DNA from: Hydractinia symbiolongicarpus
Lineage: Eukaryota; Cnidaria; Hydrozoa; Anthoathecata; Hydractiniidae
Direction: 5' to 3'
Assembly (NCBI RefSeq): GCF_029227915.1
Contig: NC_079882.1
Location: 5,146,001 to 5,210,000, forward strand
Length of the DNA stretch: 64,000 bases
Below are positions 56,186 to 64,000 of this stretch, piece by piece. Within the stretch, counting starts at the first letter, position 1, and every line of letters begins with the position of its first letter. The notes under the pieces were generated by a model. That model ran no database searches, was not told where the DNA came from, and saw nothing but the letters and a program-made list of their open reading frames with translations. A program made the position numbers and the translations under genes.

Positions 56186-57524
56186 AAACATTTTAAAAAA
56201 CGTCGTACGTTTCAAACCCATAAAGCAAGCTACAATAAATTATACTTTAAAAATGAGGCCACTACACATTTTAACGAGAAACCAAGCAAACGGCTAACTA
56301 ATAAAGGTTTCTAAAATTCCCACATCATTTCACTAAAAAGCTTTTTTATTAAGTTTGTTAATTTTGAGGGAGTCTATAAGAGGGAACTTTAACACAGCAA
56401 AGAGACTTTTATCCACATATATACAAGAAAAAAGAAATAATGCATTTTCGTCTTTTATACATAATTTAAAATGATGTGAGTTCCGTTGTTTGTCAGGATA
56501 ACCTGCTCGATGTTCGTCTACGATTTCTATTGATTGATGCGAGGCATGTGTAAAAAAAATTCTTACTTTTACATTTTACAAGTTTCTTTATTTTTTGGAA
56601 ACGGTCTAATATTATACATTCCATTTTTATTAGCCAGATGTTATAAATTGTGTTTTATTTAAGAACTAGAAGGGACTTTTTGCTTAAGTTAAGAATAATC
56701 TATAAATCAGATCGAATTGCTTAACCTTTTCCCTCAACTTGATCACAGTTTCAGACAACAGTTGAAGAGGTACACCAATGACGTATCGAGAGTGACTAAT
56801 CTTTCCAGCTACTGAAGTCATACAGGTCATAAAGGTCAGTCATAGAGGTAACCTGGTGTTTGACACACAGTGTTGGCATATACAGAACTAGTCTGTAATA
56901 ACTTTCATCCCACGTGGAAACAAAACAAATTACAATTAAGAACGGATTTGAAGCATACGAATAATTGGAGCTAAGGTGTCATTCAAAAGGGAAAGGTTGA
57001 GCTGCGTGTATCAAACTGTTTTCCCGCGCTACTCATTGGTGTGTAAACATTGCGAAAAGTGGGGATGGGTTTAAAAAGTTAAAGAAGCATTATATATTTG
57101 ACCCAAAAAGAGAAAACTGTGCGAGCATCATTTTTTAATTAAGTATGTATAAGTATGAAGCAACTTCACAATGTATGTTCAGTTAGTACAAATTGCTCCT
57201 CTGTTTTATTAATTTAAAAGTACCCATTTATCACAGTGTGTTGGAGGCAGAAAATTTCTCAAAACGGCGGTACTACAGAAAACCGGCGGGCTTTAAACTC
57301 GTGGAGACGAGGGCCGAAAATTCGGCCTTCCGTTGAAATAAAAGAAGAAAATAAACATTCACATTTTGTTTCGTTTTGTTGACATAGAAACATCTGATCG
57401 CATGCTCTTTTCTCCCTTTCTGCTGATGTATGAAGATTATTTTTACCTATTTTCTATAAGTTGGAATTTATGGTTTTTTACAAATCTTTAGCTGGTTTTA
57501 GAAGTTTCACAGATTTTTGAAATT

Positions 57525-57650
57525 AAAGGCGCAATACACCTTTACGATAATTCAGGAAAACTAACACTCCATCGCAGCTTATTTAGCGATCGGAGGAGGT
57601 AGTTAAACATCACACTTTTATAAGAGTTTATTAATGAGAAAAGACGTTTT
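57525..57650. repeat. Dispersed segment shared with 36222-36390
   Basis: Shares ATACACCTTTA, AACACTCCATCGCAGCTTAT, GCGAT(C/T)GGAGGAGGTA and AAGAGTTTATTAA with the RASSF intron copy. A non-coding relic of one repeat family. Confidence 0.7.
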
Positions 57651-58204
57651 TTTCCTGTACTACTTGCTGACTTAGTCAGCTTTGCTTAGGTCAAATTTCA
57701 TAGAATTTGCATGGCGGATATAAAAGTTGTATATACATGTGAACGTGCCCACCAACCAAACTCGTTTCCAATCGACTAGAACAAGGTTCGGGGCGAGAGT
57801 GTTCAGGTAGCTTATTTTGTCCATGATAGCGTAATTAGGACATCATAGCCTATCCATGCGCCATCTTTTTTTAAATCAAAATAGTCTATTTCGGCGGTTT
57901 TTTAAAACACATCGGAAAAAATGTTGTGCGCATGCGGATTAGCAGCAAAACAAATTAAAAGCAATATCTTCAAAACGTACCATAACATTTTGGAAAATAA
58001 TACTTCTACATCTGAGGGAGGTTTGTTAGATCATATTTAACCTTAAAGATCGGTGTGACCACGGACCAAAAGGATGTAATAAGCAAATTTAATGTTGATA
58101 GACTAGTTAGGAGATAAATTTCGCCTAATTTGTCTATCATAGCCTATTTAGTTGGAATAGTCTAATTTGCAGTTGTCCCTAACTGTGAAAAGTACACATA
58201 AGTT

Positions 58205-58757
58205 GCATCTATATAATAATACGCCAGTTTTCTTTGAAGTAACCGAAAAATGCATTTCTAATATGTTAAATTTTCTGACGTTACGGCGCGACGTCAATAA
58301 CACTACTTTAACGTCAATATCCTATATTAAATTACTGAAACAATTACAATGCACTTAGAACTTTGAGGCCAGATAACTTGGAAACGAGGTTGTGACATCA
58401 ATGATTTTTCACTGCGTGGGTAACTAGGGACCACCTATGACCAATTTAGGTAAGTTTCTCAAACTTGGGTCCTCAATTCTGTTTTGAAATAAACAGGTTA
58501 ATGACGTCATCAAAAAACATTTCACAATATTTCTGTAATCGTTTGTCAAAAGTACACAATCCTATACATTTTCTTCATCAGCATTTGAAGCTCTACAGAA
58601 TAAAAGCTAGGTGTTTTTTGAAATTTTTGAGAAAATAATAATTGTGTATTGTGTATCTTTGCAGATGTTAAAAAAATTGAAGTTATGGTTCTCTTTTCCA
58701 TTATACCCCTGGCTAAGTGGATTTTTCCATGGGCCTTATTTTGACTAGTTTTATATA
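58205..58757. repeat. Dispersed repeat, copy D (partner of 7485-8055)
   Basis: Runs from TATATAATAATACG to GACTAGTTTTATA. It aligns over most of its length with 7485-8055 and ends with a degenerate hairpin (AAGTGGATTTTTCCATGGGCC) of the same kind as copies B and C. It therefore links the short and long forms into one family. Confidence 0.75.
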
Positions 58758-58763
58758 ATTTTC

Positions 58764-59218
58764 CGGCCCTTAAAATTAGATTTTTTTTACATCGGCAATA
58801 AAGCTGTAATGTCATACCTTCATGATGGTGAACTTTGTTGACTTAATAGTTTACTCCCAACTGAGTTTTTATGTTTCGAGATGAATTCACTAGGTTTGGG
58901 CATCATTAGGTTGTATATCGCAGAAGTTGCCGGTGACATGCTTTGAGAATGCTTGTCGCAGGCACAGTTTAACATGAAGCAAAATTGTACAGGAGTCTCA
59001 ATTGCTAGAACCTTCGCAGAACATCTCTCTTTACAAAACCGAGGGGAGGGCTGACTTATTGCCTGCTGTGTGGTGTGGGAGAGAGAACTTCTGGACTTCT
59101 TTTTAATATGATCTTCCATTTGTTTCAATTATTATTATGTTAGTGATAATGGCCTAATTTACTGAAAATCAAGTGTAGTTATTCTTCAGTCGCAATGAGT
59201 GGGAGTAGAATAAACAAA
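58764..59218. mobile_element. Truncated second copy of the CAGCCCTTAAAATTA MITE
   Basis: Begins CGGCCCTTAAAATTAGA (one mismatch to the 3684 terminus) and aligns with the first copy through TTATGTTTCGAGATGAA, GTTTAACATGAAGCAAAA and CGCAGAACATCTCTCT to about 59218, where similarity stops. Its right end is absent before the DIRS element. Either it was truncated or the retrotransposon inserted into it. Confidence 0.75.
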
Positions 59219-59478
59219 AATGGAGCTAAATGAATATTTAGCTCATGTTAATTGTGGTGACTTCAGTATACCTTCTAGCTGTTTTTATAATGATGGATAC
59301 CACTCTGGCTCTGACCTAGTACTGTACCTCTAATAAGGTTAAGAATAAGGCACTTCTGATTCAGTTAATAGGTAGCCATGTTGGATTATATCTGCTTAGA
59401 GCATTGTCTCAGTTGCCCCAGGTCAACATGCATCTGTTTTGCCTCGCTTAATAATACAAGTCAATAAATACATGACAC

Positions 59479-60906
59479 ATGGGTCAGTCCAATTTTAGCC
59501 ATAAAGAACTGAGGTTGTTGAAGATTAAAGCTCACATGCGCACAGCTGAACAGTGGGCCTCTATGGGCAAGGAAGCGCTCCTTCTACTGGCAAACTCCTT
59601 AAACATCCACACCAGAGGGAAATCTCTTCTAAATATTGTTGAGCTTTTGATGGCTCATTTTACCAGTGCAACACGTATTGGAGATAGCGACCTTCCCCAG
59701 CAACACGTGGTCACTGAATTATCCTCTGACGATGCCGACATCAGCAATGCCTCTGGTGAGGAAATTCCTTTGCACAAAACCATACCTTCGTCTAAAGTTC
59801 ACAAAGCCTCGACTAAACGAGTCCTGTTCAAACGAAAAAATACTACTTTTGACAATTTAAAAAAGGACCTATTTGATTTTGTCCGCACGGAAATTCGTAG
59901 CCAAGTAGAGGCTAACCAATTAAACCATTTGAATTCAACTGCCCCAACCACGTCTTTGGGGCACCATTACACTGCGCCATCTTTGTTGTCCTCGCGCTCT
60001 TGTGTTCGGCCCGCCGGCTCTTTGGACCCAATTCTTGATCAAGATGGCGCGGATGCTGTTGCGGTTCCTCAGCCTACAGATGAAGCTGTGCGCATTGAGG
60101 CCCCTTTGTTGTCTTCCCACTGTTCTGTACCTTCGCTGCCCGCCGTACCTAAGGCTGTTTTGGAGAAAATTAAGCGTTTGGAGTATGTTAATTTGGAACT
60201 ACTCCTCCCACCATCCTTAAATTCGTCGTTTGTCCCCGATGACGAGGGTGAGTACGACCTCAATGTCAGAACTGCAGATGGAGTCCCCCGACTCTCGCTA
60301 AGCAGGAATGTCTCGGGTAGGTCTCGGATTAAGGACTTTGCCTCCTGGTGCCTTGCATGGAGCAACTATCTACGTTGCCTTATTTATTTTTATCCCCATC
60401 TTGCCACACAGCTGGTCACCTATCAAACTCTAGTCACCCAGTTTGCCAACCAATACGTCTTCTCCGCTGTGTGTGCCTTCGACAAACTGCATCGGCTGCA
60501 GTTAGCTAATGATTCTCTGCGGAGATGGGACCAACTTGACGATTTGCTCGTTACGCAACACTTGAGAGGGGCTCCATTGTTAACTAAGTCATACACCTCC
60601 TCCACCTCCACAAGAACTTCTTACGCATGTTTTAGTTGTGGTCAGCAAGGACATTTTGCTACGAATTGCCCCCGGTCTTCCAGTACAGGTGGGTTAGGCC
60701 CCGCGTTTCGGAATGCTTCCCAGCATCTTCCCGCAAGCAGCTTCCACCAGGTTCGATTTCCATCAACTCCCAGGGTGTGCTGGCGGTTCAATAGAGGCAT
60801 GTCATGTTCCAATCCATGTCCCTTTCCACACAAGTGCCCCCATTGCTCTAAAAACCACCCAGGGCACCGTTGCTCATTTAGGCCCTCTCAGCCAGGTACC
60901 CAATAA
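59479..60906 (+). CDS. Gag-like protein of the DIRS element
   Basis: 475 residues, presumed to form the nucleoprotein particle and bind the element RNA. The N-terminal half is uncharacterised, with a basic stretch (STKRVLFKRKNTTF) near residue 115. A middle block (LRRWDQLDDLLVTQHLRG) precedes a CCHC zinc knuckle CFSCGQQGHFATNCP at about 383-397. A second Cys/His cluster closes the protein (CWRFNRGMSCSNPCPFPHKC, then CPHCSKNHPGHRC), typical of gag proteins of this order. Start at ATG 59479 gives the longest frame. The last 194 nt overlap the RT frame, which lies in the +1 register. Confidence 0.82.
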   Translation: MGQSNFSHKELRLLKIKAHMRTAEQWASMGKEALLLLANSLNIHTRGKSLLNIVELLMAHFTSATRIGDSDLPQQHVVTELSSDDADISNASGEEIPLHKTIPSSKVHKASTKRVLFKRKNTTFDNLKKDLFDFVRTEIRSQVEANQLNHLNSTAPTTSLGHHYTAPSLLSSRSCVRPAGSLDPILDQDGADAVAVPQPTDEAVRIEAPLLSSHCSVPSLPAVPKAVLEKIKRLEYVNLELLLPPSLNSSFVPDDEGEYDLNVRTADGVPRLSLSRNVSGRSRIKDFASWCLAWSNYLRCLIYFYPHLATQLVTYQTLVTQFANQYVFSAVCAFDKLHRLQLANDSLRRWDQLDDLLVTQHLRGAPLLTKSYTSSTSTRTSYACFSCGQQGHFATNCPRSSSTGGLGPAFRNASQHLPASSFHQVRFPSTPRVCWRFNRGMSCSNPCPFPHKCPHCSKNHPGHRCSFRPSQPGTQ

Positions 60907-62491
60907 TTTTTTTCCGATTAAGTCCTTTGTTTTCACTCCTGTAAATGTCTTATTATTGGGCAATTTATTAGTTTCACATCCCAATCGGGTCTTAGTCAAC
61001 TTTATCCTTTCTGGCTTTAGCCATGGGTTTAAACTTGGGTACCAACATGGACAACTTTTCCCATCAACTTCCAACAACAAATCCTCTATGGTACATGCAA
61101 GCAAAGTCGATGAAGCTATTTTAAAGGAGTTGAATAGAGGGCATACCGTAGGCCCTTTTGATTGTCCTCCTCTTCCTAGTTTTCATTGCTCCCCTTTGGG
61201 TGCAGCGCCTAAAAAAGATGGTTCCATCCGGGTAATTTTAGACCTCTCATCACCACAAGGATTCTCGGTTAACGATGGCATTTCTAAGGACTCTTATTCA
61301 GTTACATATTCATCATTTGACGAGGCCATTGATATGGTACGTGAACTCGGCAGAGACTGCTTTCTTGCCAAACTTGATATCAAACATGCCTTCCGGTTAT
61401 GCCCAGTTCACCCGGATGACTGGTACCTCCTTGGTTACAAATGGCAGGGAAGATATTTTTTTGATGTTGTTCTTCCCTTCGGTGGACGGTCGTCACCGTT
61501 TACTTTTAATCACTTTGCGGACCTACTTCACTGGATTCTTCAGTACCTTGCTTCCATTCGGCAGCTACTTCATTATCTCGATGACTTTATTACAGGTAAT
61601 TCCTCAAAAGCCGCCTGCCAAAATATCATCAATTTAATCCAGCAGGTCTTTAACTGCCTAGGAGTTCCTTTAGCACCGAAAAAAATTGTTGGTCCATCTC
61701 GCGTCCTGACCTATTTAGGCATTGAAATTGATACCAGTGAATTCGTTATACGTTTACCTCAGGACAAATTTGATGCTATTTTGTCCTTGTTAAGAGTGTG
61801 GAAAGGAAAGAAAAAATGCACAAAAAAGGAGCTACTATCACTCATAGGATTGTTGTCTTTTGCATGCAAAGTTGTCAAATCTGGTCGCATTTTTCTGCGC
61901 CGGTTAATTGACCTTTCTACTACTGTAAGTAGCCTTTACCATCACATTTCCGTTACATCGGAATCCCGCAAGGACATTGAGTGGTGGCTGAATTTTTTAC
62001 CCAGTTGGAACGGGATGGCGGTCATCCAAACATCATTCCTCACATCAGAAAGTTTAAACATGTTTACAGATGCTTCCATGAGTGGTTTAGGCGGTTTTTA
62101 CAATGGGAAATGGTTTTCCATCCCTTTTTCCAACACCAACAATTACAGCATTACCTTTCTTGAGTTGCTTGCGGTTGTTATAGCGGTACATTCGTGGGGT
62201 GAGAAGTGGTCTGATACCCAGGTTATCATTTTTACAGACAACGAGGCCATTGTCCGCATATGGAGTACTGGTTCGTGCAAATGTGAGCACATCATGAAAC
62301 TTGTTCGCTTGTTGTTTTATTTTACAGCAAATCACAACATAAATTTGCTGATGCGCCACATTTGTGGCACTTCTAACATTTATGCAGACCTACTTTCGCG
62401 TTTACAGGTCGCAAAGTTCAAAGAGCAGTGCCCATACGCCGAAGAGCTTCCTACTCCTATCCCCTCGTCAATCTCCGAATGCTTAGTGTGA
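60713..62491 (+). CDS. Reverse transcriptase - RNase H of the DIRS element
   Basis: 592 residues from the first ATG of the frame; translation may instead begin by frameshift from gag or at a later Met. The RT domain (about 165-360) shows HCSPLGAAPKKDGSIRVILD, FLAKLDIKHAFRL, VLPFGGRSSPFTFN and the catalytic box YLDDF, then LGVPLAPKKI and YLGIEID. RNase H follows with the acidic residues in FTDASMSGLGG, FLELLAVV, FTDNEAIV and ADLLSR. There is no stop or frameshift inside. It ends directly after RNase H, so there is no methyltransferase. The stop overlaps the recombinase start. Confidence 0.92.
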   Translation: MLPSIFPQAASTRFDFHQLPGCAGGSIEACHVPIHVPFHTSAPIALKTTQGTVAHLGPLSQVPNNFFPIKSFVFTPVNVLLLGNLLVSHPNRVLVNFILSGFSHGFKLGYQHGQLFPSTSNNKSSMVHASKVDEAILKELNRGHTVGPFDCPPLPSFHCSPLGAAPKKDGSIRVILDLSSPQGFSVNDGISKDSYSVTYSSFDEAIDMVRELGRDCFLAKLDIKHAFRLCPVHPDDWYLLGYKWQGRYFFDVVLPFGGRSSPFTFNHFADLLHWILQYLASIRQLLHYLDDFITGNSSKAACQNIINLIQQVFNCLGVPLAPKKIVGPSRVLTYLGIEIDTSEFVIRLPQDKFDAILSLLRVWKGKKKCTKKELLSLIGLLSFACKVVKSGRIFLRRLIDLSTTVSSLYHHISVTSESRKDIEWWLNFLPSWNGMAVIQTSFLTSESLNMFTDASMSGLGGFYNGKWFSIPFSNTNNYSITFLELLAVVIAVHSWGEKWSDTQVIIFTDNEAIVRIWSTGSCKCEHIMKLVRLLFYFTANHNINLLMRHICGTSNIYADLLSRLQVAKFKEQCPYAEELPTPIPSSISECLV

Positions 62492-63447
62492 CAATGAATT
62501 ACCTCTTCGATGCTGCTTTATCACCAAACACCAGACTTACCTACCGTTCTGGACTTTCATCCTACAGAATGTTTTGCCACCACGCCTCTATCCGGATGTT
62601 TCCGCTCATTGAATCCCACCTTCAGCTCTATGTCACTTTTATGTCAACGCGGGTCAAATATGCTACTATTAAGGTGTACTTGTGTGGGATACAGTACCAA
62701 AGTCTAATCTGTGGATTTTCCGAAAAGATATCTGACATGGGAAAATTGTACTACGTAATGAGGGGTATTCGGCGAACTGAGAATGTTGTAAGCCGCCAGA
62801 GACTGCCAATCATGCCCTCCCACCTACACGAAATGCTAAGATTTATCAACAATTCATGTTTTTCATTTTGTGACAAAGCTATGTGGCGATGCCTTATTTT
62901 GTTTGCCTTTTTTGGTCTGTTAAGAGTTTCGGAATATGTTTGCCCCTCCAAAACCTATTTTGATCCCAATATTCACTTGTCCCCATCCGAGTTTAGCTTC
63001 TCACCTTGCAACAATACTCTTTATATGACTATCAAAAGTTCTAAAACCGATCCCTTTAGGAAAACATTTCAAATTAGGTTTGGGAGGATTAAGGGTGATT
63101 TGTGTCCTGTCAAAGCTTTCTCTCAATTTCTTGTGTACAGAGGTACTCATCAGGGTCCTTGGTTTGTTCTCTCCAACGGCGAATTTGTTACTAGGAAGTT
63201 AGTTTCTGCCTTTGTAAAAATTAGTGTAAATGGGCCCAATCTCAATACGCATAGCTTCAGGATTGGTGGGGCCTCTGCCGCAGCATCTTGCGGTATTCCA
63301 GACTCTGCCATTAAGATCTTAGGCAGGTGGTCCAGCGACTGTTATCGTCGATATATCCATCTTCTCAATAAAGTGTTAACACAGTGGTGTTCTAAAATGG
63401 CCAACCTCAATGACGTGCCTAAGTTGTGGGACATTCGATCCATTTAA
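62479..63447 (+). CDS. Tyrosine recombinase of the DIRS element
   Basis: The frame is open from 62428, but the first ATG is 62479, which overlaps the RT stop by 13 nt and gives about 322 residues. The N-terminal part is a SAM-like core-binding region (SPNTRLTYRSGLSSYRMFC). The catalytic residues are present in order: R in FFGLLRVSEYV, a lysine in KSSKTDPFRK, HxxR in HSFRIGGASAAA, and the GRWSSDCYRRYIH box with the nucleophilic Tyr. It should integrate the circular DNA copy without a target duplication. No interruption is seen. Confidence 0.9.
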   Translation: MLSVTMNYLFDAALSPNTRLTYRSGLSSYRMFCHHASIRMFPLIESHLQLYVTFMSTRVKYATIKVYLCGIQYQSLICGFSEKISDMGKLYYVMRGIRRTENVVSRQRLPIMPSHLHEMLRFINNSCFSFCDKAMWRCLILFAFFGLLRVSEYVCPSKTYFDPNIHLSPSEFSFSPCNNTLYMTIKSSKTDPFRKTFQIRFGRIKGDLCPVKAFSQFLVYRGTHQGPWFVLSNGEFVTRKLVSAFVKISVNGPNLNTHSFRIGGASAAASCGIPDSAIKILGRWSSDCYRRYIHLLNKVLTQWCSKMANLNDVPKLWDIRSI

Positions 63448-64000
63448 ATTTACAGAGTGATCTTTGTTATTTATTGTATTATAATTACTAGACTAGGTCC
63501 TGTGGTTACATACACAATTCGTGTTGTAATATGGATTTTATATATGTCAAGTATTATGACTTTGTGTTTATTTTGGCCATAGACTGTTATTTGCTTTTTA
63601 TAGCTATTGTACAGTTTTACGTGTATCTAGGCTCCTTTGTATGTATGTATGTTGTTGACGCATATAAGCCGGTACTCTTAATGACTGACTTTTTCCTCCA
63701 ATACCCACACTAATTTGGGGAAATTTGGGGATGTCGGGCTTCCTACGTCAGCCATATAACATTTGGACAGATGCGTGTGTGAGGCTTGTGTATCTTATTA
63801 TTACTTGATATTATTATCACTTATTATCATTACGGTGAGGCACACCCTTTTATGAATCCGGATATTATTATTATGTGGTAGCACACGCTGGGCCAATACT
63901 GGACCAGCTTGTGCATTCCACCTTTAGCTCATGATTATTGATAACACATGTTTATTGGGTGCAGAAGACACCATATGTGATTATCGGTTTATAGTGAAGT
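63448..64000 (+). other. Downstream non-coding part of the DIRS element or flank
   Basis: No supported protein. The segment contains TTATTA-rich runs (63797-63835, 63862-63875). In this order the 3' region should hold terminal repeats, but I could not pair this stretch with the left side by eye, except for an 11-bp TTTAGCTCATG at about 59238 and 63925, which may be chance. Confidence 0.45.

Larger units (their letters stand above)
54678..58204. other. Intergenic, repeat-bearing, no gene seen
   Basis: Upstream flank of the IL-17-like gene. I see no supported exon on either strand. It contains the repeat copies at 55998-56185 and 57525-57650, listed separately. The remaining sequence is AT-rich and unstructured to my reading. 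Confidence 0.45.
59219..64000 (+). mobile_element. DIRS-order tyrosine-recombinase retrotransposon, apparently intact coding region
   Basis: Three long overlapping frames on one strand encode a zinc-knuckle gag-like protein, an RT-RNase H protein and a tyrosine recombinase, the set that defines the DIRS order. There is no aspartic protease or DDE integrase, and no methyltransferase domain after RNase H, which argues against DIRS1 itself and toward PAT- or Ngaro-like groups. The left boundary is set where MITE similarity ends. I found no terminal repeats, so both ends are provisional and the right end may lie outside the window. The coding region is GC-richer than the host genes around it. Confidence 0.85.

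Noticed and set aside
59666-60365. Several 60-100 codon frames in the gag region
   Set aside because: Alternative-frame shadows of the intact gag frame; no conserved motifs.

Overview
This window is nuclear DNA from an AT-rich animal genome. The evidence is spliced genes with GT/AG introns, metazoan gene families (BRCA2, TSR2, RASSF, HMGB, a GT10 fucosyltransferase) and many short DNA-transposon relics. The gene set, base composition and repeat styles (short fold-back elements, a DIRS-type tyrosine-recombinase retrotransposon, a repeat coding 'NLVPRAF' in reverse) suggest a cnidarian, perhaps a hydrozoan. That assignment is inference; nothing in the window names the species.

Layout. 1-3.0 kb: no gene; a possible tRNA-derived SINE and the broken 3' end of a LINE with a GAT/ATC microsatellite tail. 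3.6-20.3 kb (+): a complete BRCA2 homologue in 30 coding exons. Every exon phase joins, giving about 2057 residues. One 3-kb exon carries eleven head-to-tail 40-residue BRC units, and the whole DNA-binding domain follows. 21.6-23.05 kb (+): a type II membrane GT10 fucosyltransferase-like protein. 24.9-27.0 kb: a pogo/Tigger-like MITE and a long fold-back element. 27.7-28.3 kb (+): an unknown 199-residue protein that may share a transcript with the fucosyltransferase. 29.4-35.05 kb (-): TSR2, head to head with a RASSF1/5-type gene at 35.4-46.4 kb (+), with 368 bp between their start codons. 49.1-51.7 kb (-): a two-box HMGB protein without an acidic tail. 52.1-52.5 kb: a Harbinger-like MITE followed by about 245 bp of pure GAA/AAG repeat. 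53.6-54.7 kb (-): a small secreted cysteine-rich protein resembling IL-17. 55-59 kb: dispersed repeats shared with the left of the window. 59.2-64 kb: a DIRS-order retrotransposon with open gag, RT-RNase H and tyrosine recombinase frames; its right end may lie beyond the window.

The host genes are not an operon and do not form one pathway. BRCA2 acts in recombination repair, TSR2 in 40S ribosome assembly (escort of eS26), RASSF in Ras/Hippo signalling, HMGB in chromatin, the fucosyltransferase in Golgi glycosylation, and the IL-17-like protein outside the cell. The most unusual host signal is the BRCA2 BRC array: near-identical tandem units in which the RAD51-binding FxxA motif reads FQTG.
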